In this document: one piece after another, positions 1 through 8,422 of the stretch
Layout: the number at the start of each line of letters is the position of its first letter
Position numbering within the stretch: the first letter of the stretch is position 1
Assembly: GCA_965205055.1 (NCBI GenBank)
Contig: OZ242030.1
Location: 4,464,001-4,528,000 of the forward strand
Direction: 5' to 3'
DNA: 64,000 nucleotides
Source of the DNA: CBDBBY01 sp965205055
GTDB lineage: Bacteria > Pseudomonadota > Alphaproteobacteria > Rhodobacterales > Rhodobacteraceae
Notes under the pieces: generated by a model
What the model saw: only the letters and a program-made list of their open reading frames with translations
Databases searched by the model: none
Told to the model about the DNA's origin: nothing
Position numbers and translations under genes: made by a program

Positions 1-845
1 TCGTGAACGGAACGGAAGAGCGGTTGATGCGCGTCGGCTGCGGGTCGGCTGCGATCGGAATGTTTGCGAAGCAATGGGCATCGCATGTGGACGAAGTCGT
101 CGTTGTGGACGACCACATCACAGGGGTGCTCACCGAGCACGAGGCCGGCAAGCAGCTTGATATGCCTCCGGCAGGAATCCGGGTGTGCGGGCGGCGGTCA
201 ACGCCGGGGCGCTATTTCCAGGTCGCGCAGCCCGGCGCCGGATGGGGAGGGACCGACATCGACGATCCCTTGCAAATCATCAAACGCATAGATGCCAAGG
301 TCGCTTGGCCGGGATTGCGGTTGTTGATGGTTTCGACGACCGGTGAACAATGGGCCTACTTTGTGCTGGATGACGCTTTGTCCCCGCAGAAGGCGGAACT
401 CCCGCAGGAATTGATGATCGCTGTCGAGCGCGTCGCCGAAAATTGCGAGCCGTCCGAGTGCTCCGTGCTGTTCATGGGGGGCGCCGGCGGATCGCTGCGC
501 GCCGGGGTAACAGTGAATCCCGTGAACTTGACCGTGTCCGTCCGGGAATCGCTCACGCGAGTGACTTGCGGCGGCGCTCCGGCATACATCTGGCCGGGCG
601 GCGGAATCACTTTCATGGCCGACGTCATGAAGATGCCTGAGGACTCGTTCGGCTACGTTCCTACGCCGGCGTTGGTTGCTCCGATAGAGTTCACTCTTCC
701 GCTGGCGAATTATGAGCGGCTCGGAGGGCACGTGGAACGAATTCAGCCGGTTGAAAGCGTGATAACGCCCGAAGTCAGGCGGGTTGCCGCTGGAGACGGT
801 CCCGCTGCCGCAACTCGTCGGGACACCGGATTGCGGTCGCAGTAG
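1..845 (+). CDS. 6-hydroxynicotinate reductase-like protein (5' truncated by window edge)
   Basis: The open frame runs into the left edge, so only about the last 280 residues are present. They resemble the C-terminal part of 6-hydroxynicotinate reductase, an Fe-S/flavin enzyme that reduces the nicotinate-derived ring to 1,4,5,6-tetrahydro-6-oxonicotinate. The stretch VVVDDHITGVLTEHEAG and the glycine-rich GGAGGSLRAG segment are the parts I recognise. The first visible GTG at position 3 is almost certainly internal, because family members are considerably longer. The gene lies 15 bases before a UPF0280 gene and heads what looks like one operon. The enamidase at 5.2-6.4 kb would catalyse the next step of the same pathway, which supports the call. 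Substrate identity is inferred. Confidence 0.6.
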   Translation, partial: VNGTEERLMRVGCGSAAIGMFAKQWASHVDEVVVVDDHITGVLTEHEAGKQLDMPPAGIRVCGRRSTPGRYFQVAQPGAGWGGTDIDDPLQIIKRIDAKVAWPGLRLLMVSTTGEQWAYFVLDDALSPQKAELPQELMIAVERVAENCEPSECSVLFMGGAGGSLRAGVTVNPVNLTVSVRESLTRVTCGGAPAYIWPGGGITFMADVMKMPEDSFGYVPTPALVAPIEFTLPLANYERLGGHVERIQPVESVITPEVRRVAAGDGPAAATRRDTGLRSQ

Positions 846-860
846 AGACGGAAGTCCGCA

Positions 861-1730
861 TTGACGGATTTCGAATCGAATCTTCTTCGCGGCGGCGATC
901 AACTGCATCTTCACCATGGTCCGATCGACTTGTTGATCTCCGCCGAAACCGATCCCGCGAAGGATCGGTTGGTCGCGTATCGCGCGGCGGCGATGCGGTT
1001 CAAAGGACTGCTGGAAGAAATTGTTTCCGAGCTTCCGCTGCTGAAACAACGACCTGCAAATAGCCGGTTCCCGACCGGAAAGGTCGCGAAGCGGATGTGG
1101 GACGCCGTTCATCCGCACGCCGATGGGAATTTCATAACGCCGATGGCGGCGGTGGCGGGCTCGGTCGCCGACGAAGTCCTCGAAGCGATCGCGCGTTCCG
1201 CAAGTGTGCAGAGGGCATATGTCAACAACGGAGGCGATATTGCGCTTGCGCTTGCCGACGGCCGGATCTTCAAAACCGCCATTCGCACGCATAGCGGGAC
1301 GGAATTGGCTCGCGTCGCGATAGAAGCGGATCAAGGCATAGGCGGACTTGCCACCAGCGGCGTCGGCGGTCGAAGCTTTACGCTCGGCATAGCGGATTCG
1401 GTCACCGTGTTCGCTTCAAGCGCCGCCGCAGCCGACGCAGCGGCGACGCTCATCGCGAATGCCGTCGACTTGCCGGAGCATCCCGCCATTGTTCGCAGGC
1501 CTGCGGACGAATTGAATCCCGAATCCGATTTAGGCAAGCGCATGGTTGTCACGCAGCGCGGCATTCTTGCCGATGACGAGATTCAGGAAGCCCTTTCTTA
1601 CGGGGAGAATTCTGCGCTTGGCATGGCGGAGTCCGGTTTGATAGTCTCGGCTGCACTATATCTAAGAGGCGTTTCCCGGTTCGTAGGTATGGGAGAAGGA
1701 CAGCAAGCGCAGAGAGGCAAGAATGCCTGA
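861..1730 (+). CDS. UPF0280 family protein
   Basis: This 289-residue protein has the UPF0280 (ApbE-like fold) pattern. The clearest parts are RAYVNNGGDIALAL near residues 112-125, GIGGLATSGVGGRSFTLGIADSVTVFA in the middle, and the conserved C-terminal ALYLRGVSRFVG. The molecular function of the family is not established; the related ApbE fold handles flavin. It starts with TTG and overlaps the next gene by 8 bases, so translation is probably coupled. Its place directly after the 6-hydroxynicotinate reductase-like gene, a recurring pairing in Alphaproteobacteria, suggests a role in maturing or supporting that Fe-S/flavin enzyme; that role is inference. Confidence 0.75.
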   Translation: MTDFESNLLRGGDQLHLHHGPIDLLISAETDPAKDRLVAYRAAAMRFKGLLEEIVSELPLLKQRPANSRFPTGKVAKRMWDAVHPHADGNFITPMAAVAGSVADEVLEAIARSASVQRAYVNNGGDIALALADGRIFKTAIRTHSGTELARVAIEADQGIGGLATSGVGGRSFTLGIADSVTVFASSAAAADAAATLIANAVDLPEHPAIVRRPADELNPESDLGKRMVVTQRGILADDEIQEALSYGENSALGMAESGLIVSAALYLRGVSRFVGMGEGQQAQRGKNA

Positions 1731-2307
1731 ACCGGCAATTCGGAAAATCGTGTCGCATTTGGAGGAGATTTTCCATGAAGGAGGGCCGCCTCCTTCGGAA
1801 TCGCTCAAATGCGCGGCAGTTTTGGCGATCATCGAAAATCCGTTCGCGGGGCGCTACGAACCGGAAATCGCTGGCTTCATGGAGGATCTCAAGCCGCTGG
1901 GCTTGGAAATGGCTCAGCGCTTGATCGACATCTTGGGCGGGAACCCCTCGATTGTGGAAGGCTACGGCAAAGGTGCGATCATCGGCGCCGACGGAGAGCT
2001 TGAACACGGGGCGCTCTGGCACGCGCCAGGTGGATACGCGATGCGCGAGTTGCTCGGAGGAGCGAAGGCAATCGTTCCATCGACGAAAAAAGTTGGCGGG
2101 ATCGGTGCGCGCCTCGACGTCCCGATCACCCATGTGAATGCTTCGTACGTGCGCAGCCACTTCGGCAGCATGGAGGTAGGAGTTCCCGACGGTCCCGGCG
2201 CATGTGAGATGTGCCTTGTGCTGGTCATGTCCACAGGAGCGAGGATCCACAACCGCAGTTTGGGACTCGAAGCTAAAGACATCAAAGGCGAGGATGGATT
2301 GAGATGA
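1723..2307 (+). CDS. AA_synth family protein (PF06684), copy 1
   Basis: A 194-residue protein of the so-called amino acid synthesis family, a name that reflects an old annotation and not a proven function. Visible family features are IRKIV at the start, VLAIIENPFAGRY near residues 33-45, EGYGKGAIIG, the SHFGSMEV segment and the terminal KGEDGLR. It overlaps the UPF0280 gene by 8 bases and the next paralogue by 4 bases (ATGA), so the two paralogues are translationally coupled. Placement between a ring reductase and an enamidase suggests work on a heterocycle-derived intermediate. No catalytic residues can be assigned from sequence. Confidence 0.75.
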   Translation: MPEPAIRKIVSHLEEIFHEGGPPPSESLKCAAVLAIIENPFAGRYEPEIAGFMEDLKPLGLEMAQRLIDILGGNPSIVEGYGKGAIIGADGELEHGALWHAPGGYAMRELLGGAKAIVPSTKKVGGIGARLDVPITHVNASYVRSHFGSMEVGVPDGPGACEMCLVLVMSTGARIHNRSLGLEAKDIKGEDGLR

Positions 2308-2888
2308 AGGCTGACATACGGAAAATCGTTGTGACGGTTGAGGAGACCCGTTGCGAGTGCGGGCGGGGCATCAATCCGCCGACGCGAAAGGCGGCGGCGG
2401 TGGCGGTAATTGCGAATCCGTTTGCCGGTGCGTTTGTCGAGGACTTGGAGCCGCTGATGGACGTGGGCGCGGAGCTTGGCGGATTGCTGGGAGAAAAATG
2501 CGTTGCGGCGCTGCGGATTGAGCCGGTTCAGGCGGAAAGCTACGGCAAGGCGGCCATGGTTGGCGAAAGAGGCGAACTGGAGCATGCGGCGGCAATTCTC
2601 CATCCCAAGCTCGGCAAGCCCTTGCGTGAAGCGGTTGAGAAGGGAGCCGCGCTTGTGCCGTCTTCAAAGAAGATGGGCGGACCCGGCATCCCGCTGGATG
2701 TGCCGCTGGGTCACAAGGATGCGGCTTATGTCAGGTCCCATTTCGATGGCATGGAAGTCAGACTCTGCGACGCGCCGCGAGCGGACGAGATCATGGTCGC
2801 CGTCGCAGTTACGGACAGCGGCCGCCCGCTCCCGCGCGTAGGCGGGCTGAAAGCCGCGGCCGCAAAAGGCGAGGACGGCCTTCGCTGA
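2304..2888 (+). CDS. AA_synth family protein (PF06684), copy 2
   Basis: Second tandem member, also 194 residues. It shares with copy 1 the IRKIV opening, the VIANPFAG segment, ESYGKAAMVG, the VPS(T/S)KK(V/M)GG motif, YVRSHF and the KGEDGLR ending, but is diverged over most of its length. The ATG start overlaps the stop of copy 1. Equal length and coupling suggest a heteromeric partner pair and not a recent redundant duplication. It is the last intact gene of the operon; DNA beyond it becomes AT-rich and carries dead genes. Function unknown. Confidence 0.75.
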   Translation: MKADIRKIVVTVEETRCECGRGINPPTRKAAAVAVIANPFAGAFVEDLEPLMDVGAELGGLLGEKCVAALRIEPVQAESYGKAAMVGERGELEHAAAILHPKLGKPLREAVEKGAALVPSSKKMGGPGIPLDVPLGHKDAAYVRSHFDGMEVRLCDAPRADEIMVAVAVTDSGRPLPRVGGLKAAAAKGEDGLR

Positions 2889-3088
2889 ATCCAATCGCTC
2901 TAGGGAGGATGCAGAAGCTTGAGATCTGAAGTCTGCCGTCAAGTCAACGTCTCAAGGATAGGTGAACTCAGACACTTCTCGCAAATACATAAAGCCAAGC
3001 ATAAAAACTAGACTCAACCAATGAAATGCGGCATCGATACCATTGGCATCTAGACCAAAGGCAGGTTCGCTTCCAAATCCGAGACGGC

Positions 3089-4445
3089 ATGCACAGAATA
3101 GATCTATCAAATTTCCGTTGCTTCTATAGCGAGCAAAACGCTCGCTTGGCTCCACTGACGCTATTGGTGGGTGAAATAGCACTGGTAAATCGTCATTTTT
3201 GGCGCTGATCAGAATAATGTGGCACCTGTCCAAAAGACGTAGGCTGCCCAATTTCAATGATCCTATATTTCCACTCGGAGGATTTGATGAAATAGTTTCA
3301 AACTACCCAAAAGAGAAAAATAGGGGCAAAGAATTTGAAGCAAAAATACATATAGAGACCACAAAAAAATCTGAAATCATGTCCAATTTGTTTAGAAGTC
3401 GAGTTCAGCGAATATCAATCTGGCCCGCGGCCAACTGAATTTCGAATAATAAACACCGAAGATAATATAAAAATACTCATGAAGTACGCCAATAACAATA
3501 AAATATTGGCATCGGTTTCTACCGGCTACAATAAAACATCAATAGAATTTCAATTCGTAGACAGCAGTGATTTAATTCAAGAGTTTTACTTCTGTTTAAA
3601 ATTCGGAAAGCATTAAAATCAAAACATGACCGAAGTTCAGTAGAGCAATTGTTGCAGGAGCAATATGATTATCTTAAAATTAGCGAGTTAGACGAAGATG
3701 AAATTGAATTACTATGTACATTAATTGATTCTTTGAATTACTGGCAAATCAAGGATTCTCAACTTAGTGAGCTACACGCAACTGCATCGATCAGATCGCA
3801 ACCGATGCGAACGTACGAGCAAACTGGAAATATTCGTGATCATGAAGGCGCATATATTCCCGAATATCTCGCAAATGTGTATAGACAGAACAAAAGGAGC
3901 TGGAAGCTGTTAAGGCAAAGATTGGAAAAATTTGGTAATGATTCCGGAATGTTTGACAAAATCGGCGTTGGGGAAATAACCAAGGTCCATTTCAAGTTCA
4001 ATTCCAAAAGCCTGAAGACGGAATTGGGAAACAGCCAAGCAATATTATTGACATGGGGTATGGAGTAAACCAAATTCTTCCGATTTTAACAGAGCTATCA
4101 GCTGGCGAGTCCAAGGGTTTGTTTTTGTTCCAGCAACCGGAGGTGCATCTTCATCCTCGAGCTCAGGTAGAATTAGGCAGTTTATTTTGTCGAACCGCCA
4201 GCGAGGGCAAAATGCTCGTTGTCGAAACGCACAGCGATTATTTGCTTGATAGAATACGAATAGATATGCGTGACGGGCAATCAAAGATAACACACGACAT
4301 GATTTCAATACTGTTTTTTGAGCGAAAATCATCTGGCGTTGAGATCAGTTCATTGAAATTGGATGAAAATGGAGATATAATTAACGCACCGCACGGATAT
4401 CAAGATTTTTTCATGGAAGAGAAACGTAGAGTTTTGGGTTTGTAG
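3089..4445 (+). pseudogene. Broken AAA/ABC-type ATPase (RecF/SMC-like, defence-associated type)
   Basis: The parts of one ATPase are spread over shifting frames. The N-terminus IDLSNFRCFYSEQNARLAP leads into LTLLVGE. One A is missing near 3173-3176: restoring GAAAATAGC gives the Walker A NSTGKSS, followed by FLALIRIMWHLSK. A second shift lies near the A-run at about 3361-3368, after which EFSEYQSGPRPTEFRI is readable until a stop at 3616. Another shift near 3980 leads into PSNIIDMGYGVNQILPILTEL, the Walker B-like LFLFQQPEVHLHP and VVETHSDYLLDRI, the end of an AAA_21/DUF3696-type ATPase. At least three frameshifts make the gene non-functional unless there are assembly errors. It is much more AT-rich than the flanks, so probably acquired. 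Confidence 0.8.
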
Positions 4446-4897
4446 ATGTGCGCTTTATTGAATGCGAATGTGAAGCACGAGATTTTTGGAATCAATCGGA
4501 AAACGGAAGCTGGTGCGGATTCTTTAGATGGATTAACGGAGACATAAAAGGCAAAACTATGAGACTTGTGGTGGGTGGCAAACTGACGAGGGAATTAACA
4601 AGAGATGACAACAAGGTTTTAGAGTAGCTTGCGGAGGCTGCTCTTAGCGCAAAAGTGTTTGTTGTAGGTGATTTGGAAATAAATGAAGCAAAAAATGAAA
4701 TCGACGGAGTCGCACTCCAGTCAAACGATCAGCATGTTATTTTACTAGCTATAGCGAGTGGTGCACGACTGTTGTATTCTAATGACAAAGATTTGCATGC
4801 GGATTTTTGATCGCCGAGTATAATCGATAATCCACTTGGTCGTGTTTATTCAACTTTAAGGGGCAGCGGCTTGGATGACAAAAAAGGAGTTTATTGA
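4446..4897 (+). pseudogene. Broken PIN-like domain protein (partner of the ATPase)
   Basis: It starts directly at the ATPase stop. An opening ANVKHEIFGINRKTEAGA shifts frame before FFRWINGDIKGKTMRLVVGG, continues past an in-frame TAG (4625-4627) to the segments VALQSNDQHVILLAIASG and ARLLYSNDKDLHADF, then meets TGA at 4808-4810 and a third stop at 4895-4897. The pattern D...SND.H...LA...GARLLY(S/T)ND.DL is that of PIN-like putative nucleases found beside such ATPases. One frameshift plus three stops show decay. With the preceding gene it would have formed a two-gene ATPase-nuclease module; the defence role is inferred from family habits. Confidence 0.7.
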
Positions 4898-5248
4898 GGG
4901 AAGTTAGCAGACAGTGCAAAAAATGCAACCGGAAGTGAATTTAGTTCAGTGATGCTTATAGGAACGATGAAAATTTGACGTTGTTATGGAGTTGTTTAGC
5001 AAGGCAGATCTCTTTGAATCTTTGATCGCCTTTATCGTCATTGGATCATATGTCCGGGTTGATTTAGAAAATCTATTCGCTGTGGTTTTGGGTCGAACCA
5101 ACGCGGTTGATGGCGTTGTGCCCACGAGTGGTGGCGAAACTGGAACGGGCCCGAGTTTTTCGGTAGTTCAATGTTCAAGCAAGCGTTACACCCGGTCGGT
5201 TATCACTGCGATTTAGGCTTCCTGTATTGCAATACGTCGTCATGCCAA
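4898..5248. other. Stretch without a supported gene, AT-rich
   Basis: About 350 bases following the dead PIN-like gene. A 76-codon open frame (4986-5216, plus strand) exists, but it has no recognisable domain and no convincing ribosome binding site, and its C-terminus runs into the compositional boundary. I treat the segment as the right-hand remainder of the imported AT-rich insert, ending where the enamidase gene begins. Confidence 0.4.
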
Positions 5249-6427
5249 TCAGCTGGCAACGAGTTTGGGGAGCTTTTGAGCTGGAGGTGTATTTCGGCTG
5301 CGATGCGAGCGTACTTCGCCGTCTATAATTGTCATGCCGACGCCTGGAAGATTCCCTTGCCGGACAGACTCGAGCATCGTCGCGCCCGGCGAATGCTGCG
5401 CTTGATCCATCAGAACGAAATCGGCGGCGTATCCGTTTTCAATCAACCCCACGTCGAGGTCTCGCATTCTCGAAGTATTTCCTGTCGCAAAGCAAAAGGC
5501 GATTTCCGGCGCGACGTTTCCCAGGCTCGATAGCATCGCGATCATTCGAAGTATGCCGAGAGGCTGAACGCCTGAACCGGCCGGACCGTCGGTTCCCAGA
5601 ATGATTCGGTCAAGCTGCTTGAGTTCGCGAGCGGTATTGACCGTCAACAGCGCGGCTCGCTCGTTTCCGTTGTGCACGATTTCCAAGCTTCTGCTGCACT
5701 GCTCGCAGAGGCAGATGATCTGATCGTCGGGAAGGGCCGAATGCCCGCCGTTCACGTGTCCGATGACGTCGGTGTCCGCTTCCAGAACGACATCCTTGTC
5801 GATAAGGCCCGAGCCGGGAATTGATGGGCCGCCGGTGTGAATCGTGCTCTGAATTCCGTACTTGCGCGCCCAAGCGACCATTTTCTTGGCAGTCGGTCCA
5901 TCCTTGACCGACCCTAGGCCAACTTCACCCAGCAGCGTCACGCCCGCGTCCGCCAAATCCTTGAAATCCTGCTCCTCCATGCCGTGTTCGACAACCGGTG
6001 CTCCGGCGAGGACCTTCACGCCTGATGGTTTGAAATTCGAGTACCAACGCTGCGCCGCGATGGCCATCGCTTTCAAGCCTACGATGTCCTTGGGCCGACC
6101 CGGCATGTGGACTTCGCCTGCCGAAATCAGAGTTGTAACTCCGCCGTTCAGCGTCGAGTCTATCCAGTGCAGCTGTTGCTGTCGCGGCGTGTAGTCGCCC
6201 ACGACCGGATGGACGTGGCTGTCGATCAAACCTGGGGCGAGCGTGACCCCATTCGCGTCGATGATGACGTCGGAATTGTCGACATCCATATCTTTTTCGA
6301 ATCCGAAGGTCTCGATCCGCCCGCCGACGGCGACAACGCAATCTCCGTCCAAAACAGGCTGTTCAATCCTTCCGGACAGAATCATTCCTATATTGCGGAC
6401 TGCGAGTTTCTTCGTGTCTCCTCCCAT
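5249..6427 (-). CDS. Enamidase-like amidohydrolase
   Basis: A 392-residue metal-dependent amidohydrolase. The N-terminal beta domain is followed by APGLIDSHVHP (HxH at 71-73), then HTGG, HVNGGHS and the GTDGPAGSG segment near the end of the barrel. These match the enamidase lineage, which hydrolyses 1,4,5,6-tetrahydro-6-oxonicotinate to 2-formylglutarate. I prefer the ATG at 6427 over the GTG at 6445, because AGGAG lies 9 bases upstream of the ATG. It is encoded opposite to the reductase/AA_synth operon, with the dead ATPase insert between them. The enzyme class is clear; the exact substrate rests on context. Confidence 0.7.
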   Translation of the reverse strand: MGGDTKKLAVRNIGMILSGRIEQPVLDGDCVVAVGGRIETFGFEKDMDVDNSDVIIDANGVTLAPGLIDSHVHPVVGDYTPRQQQLHWIDSTLNGGVTTLISAGEVHMPGRPKDIVGLKAMAIAAQRWYSNFKPSGVKVLAGAPVVEHGMEEQDFKDLADAGVTLLGEVGLGSVKDGPTAKKMVAWARKYGIQSTIHTGGPSIPGSGLIDKDVVLEADTDVIGHVNGGHSALPDDQIICLCEQCSRSLEIVHNGNERAALLTVNTARELKQLDRIILGTDGPAGSGVQPLGILRMIAMLSSLGNVAPEIAFCFATGNTSRMRDLDVGLIENGYAADFVLMDQAQHSPGATMLESVRQGNLPGVGMTIIDGEVRSHRSRNTPPAQKLPKLVAS

Positions 6428-6721
6428 CTGTTCAATCTCCTGCACTTCAGTTCACCTCGCCAGCTTAAGCCAAGATGACAGCTTTTCAAGGCAGGAACCT
6501 GCAGGCATCTTTCGCGGGTGGAGCCAATTTACCCAAGCGGTCAGGGCGCGTCCTATGATTCGCCTTCCCAACGCTTCCGCTCGCAAGACGGTGATGTCGC
6601 GCCACATTGACATGGCACCAGGACGGAACTAGTTCATCCGCAGCGCCCAAGTGAAGCCCAATGAGCGGATCGACGGCCTGAATTGTCGCCCGACGAATCC
6701 GCTCCATTAGGAAAGCACGAC

Positions 6722-7543
6722 ATGAACTCGACCTTGTCCGTCAAGGAAAAGGAAAAGACTTTTCCGGCGCCGCCCGGCGTTTTCGCGCAGACTGTGACGA
6801 ACGTCGTTCATTACACGGACCGGTTGTTCAAGTTTCGCATGACCCGGCCCTCGACGTTTCGATTCCGCTCCGGCGAATTCGTGATGATCGGATTGCCGAA
6901 CGCGGAACGTCCGGTTTACCGAGCGTACTCCATTGCGAGTCCGAGCTGGGACGATGAGCTCGAATTCTACTCGATCAAAGTTCCCGGAGGGCCGCTCACG
7001 GAACATCTGCAGAAGATCAAATCGGGCGACGTCGTCCTTATGCGGAAAAAACCTACGGGCACGCTTGTGAACGACGCATTGACGCCCGGAAAACGGCTCT
7101 ATCTTTTTTCGACCGGAACCGGCATCGCTCCGTTCGCTTCGATCATTCGCGATCCTGAAACTTACGAGAAATTTGAGACAATCATTCTCACGCATACCTG
7201 TCGATTGGTTGCCGAACTCGAATACGGACGCGAATTGGTGGATGCCACGCTGACCGACCCGCTGGTCGGCGACGACGCTTCGGAAGGTCGGCTGGTTTAT
7301 GTTCCGGCCGCGACTCGAGAGGAATTCAAGCGAGGCCAGCGGATAACGGATATGCTTAACTCCGGAACGTTGTCCCGGGAGTTTAATTTGCCGAGCTTGT
7401 CCAGAATGGGGGATCGGGCCATGATCTGCGGGTCGATGGCGATGCTGAAGGACGTGAAGTCGATCCTCGAGGGCATCGGAATGGTTGAGGGTTCCAACAG
7501 TTCGCCCGGGGATTTCGTTGTTGAGCGGGCATTCGTGGATTGA
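6722..7543 (+). CDS. Ferredoxin/flavodoxin-NADP+ reductase
   Basis: A 273-residue FAD-binding reductase of the bacterial FprA/Fpr type. The FAD motif RPVYRAYSIASP lies near residues 60-71, the NADP-binding segment STGTGIAPFASIIRDPETYE in the middle, and the end FVVERAFVD is typical of alphaproteobacterial FprA proteins. It exchanges electrons between NADP(H) and ferredoxin or flavodoxin in the cytoplasm. ATG at 6722 is preceded by AGGAAA; an earlier in-frame ATG at 6683 gives an extension not typical of the family. The gene diverges from the enamidase gene, and reduced ferredoxin could serve the ring reductase; that link is inference. Confidence 0.88.
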   Translation: MNSTLSVKEKEKTFPAPPGVFAQTVTNVVHYTDRLFKFRMTRPSTFRFRSGEFVMIGLPNAERPVYRAYSIASPSWDDELEFYSIKVPGGPLTEHLQKIKSGDVVLMRKKPTGTLVNDALTPGKRLYLFSTGTGIAPFASIIRDPETYEKFETIILTHTCRLVAELEYGRELVDATLTDPLVGDDASEGRLVYVPAATREEFKRGQRITDMLNSGTLSREFNLPSLSRMGDRAMICGSMAMLKDVKSILEGIGMVEGSNSSPGDFVVERAFVD

Positions 7544-7576
7544 GCAACGAATGTTGCGCCGCCAGCATGAGCAATC

Positions 7577-7604
7577 GTTCAGGTTTGCGGTACGCTTCCT
7601 GAAC
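7577..7604. terminator. Hairpin between convergent genes
   Basis: The 7-base arms GTTCAGG and CCTGAAC pair across a 14-base loop, between the stop of the ferredoxin reductase gene (plus strand) and the stop of znuB (minus strand). The position suits a shared two-way terminator, but there is no strong T-run on either side, so efficiency is uncertain. Confidence 0.35.
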
Positions 7605-7621
7605 GCAGGGAATTTGAAACG

Positions 7622-8422
7622 TTAGATTTCCCGGTTCCTTGCCGCTGAAAGCAGCATTGATACCAAGAACGCAACCGCTGCTGCGACAATGATCGTAGGC
7701 CCCGCAGGCGAATTCACCAAATTCGATATCCAAAGTCCGGCCAGTACGGAGCCGCTAGCGATCGCGACGGCAGCTGCCGCCATTCCTTCAGGGGATTTCG
7801 AAATGGGCCGAGCTCCCGCAGCCGGGATAATCAGCATCGCGGTAACGAGCAATGCGCCCACGACCTTGATCGCCACGGCCACCAAAGCTGCGAGCGCGAC
7901 ATTCATGTAGAGCTGCTCGCGGTGGGGATGCAGCCCGGAAGCTTGCGCGATTTCAGGATTGAACGTGGACAGCAGCAGCGCGCTCCATCGTGAAGCGACA
8001 AAGAAAACAATCGCGGCTGAACCGATCCAGATCACCAGAATGTCCGAATTTGAGACTGCCAAAATCTCCCCGAAAAGGTACGCATCAAGGTCAACTCGGG
8101 AGTCCGCCGCGAGCGAAAACGCCACTATTCCGACAGCGAGCGCAGTTTGCGACGCGACGCCCAAGATTGTATTGGATCCAAGAAATCGTTGACCGACTGT
8201 CGATACGGTCAGCGCCATCGCCAGTGCGACGCCGAAAACGCCGACGAATACCGACAATTCGAACAAAAGAGCCAGCGAAACGCCCAAAATGGCGGCATGG
8301 GCGGTCGCGTCGCCGAAATACGCCAAATTGCGCCACACGACGAAACAACCGATCGGCGCAGCAGCGATTGACACTCCGATGCCTGCGATGATCGCCCGAA
8401 TCATGAAATCGTCAATGATCAT
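7622..8422 (-). CDS. znuB: Zinc/manganese-type ABC transporter permease (ZnuB-like)
   Basis: This 266-residue hydrophobic protein has the ABC-3 permease pattern. It opens with IRAIIAGIGVSIAAAPIGCFVVWRNLAYFGDATAHAAILGV-type sequence, and has the characteristic SDILVIWIGSAAI and GALLVTAMLIIPAAGARPIS segments. About eight membrane-spanning stretches are visible. ATG at 8422 overlaps the end of the ATPase gene by 11 bases, so the two are co-translated. It would form the membrane channel for high-affinity zinc import. No periplasmic znuA gene is present in this window. Confidence 0.85.
   Translation of the reverse strand: MIIDDFMIRAIIAGIGVSIAAAPIGCFVVWRNLAYFGDATAHAAILGVSLALLFELSVFVGVFGVALAMALTVSTVGQRFLGSNTILGVASQTALAVGIVAFSLAADSRVDLDAYLFGEILAVSNSDILVIWIGSAAIVFFVASRWSALLLSTFNPEIAQASGLHPHREQLYMNVALAALVAVAIKVVGALLVTAMLIIPAAGARPISKSPEGMAAAAVAIASGSVLAGLWISNLVNSPAGPTIIVAAAVAFLVSMLLSAARNREI

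Noticed and set aside
198..1334. A 378-codon minus-strand frame opposite the reductase and UPF0280 genes
   Set aside because: Both opposite-strand genes have family motifs; this translation has none and crosses their junction.
4986..5216. A 76-codon frame in AT-rich DNA after the dead PIN-like gene
   Set aside because: No domain, no clear ribosome binding site; its end runs across the composition boundary. Kept only as a comment in the region entry.
6446..6721. Possible structured leader or riboswitch between the divergent enamidase and ferredoxin reductase genes
   Set aside because: Some G/C-rich stretches could pair, but I could not match any known riboswitch core, so there is not enough support.
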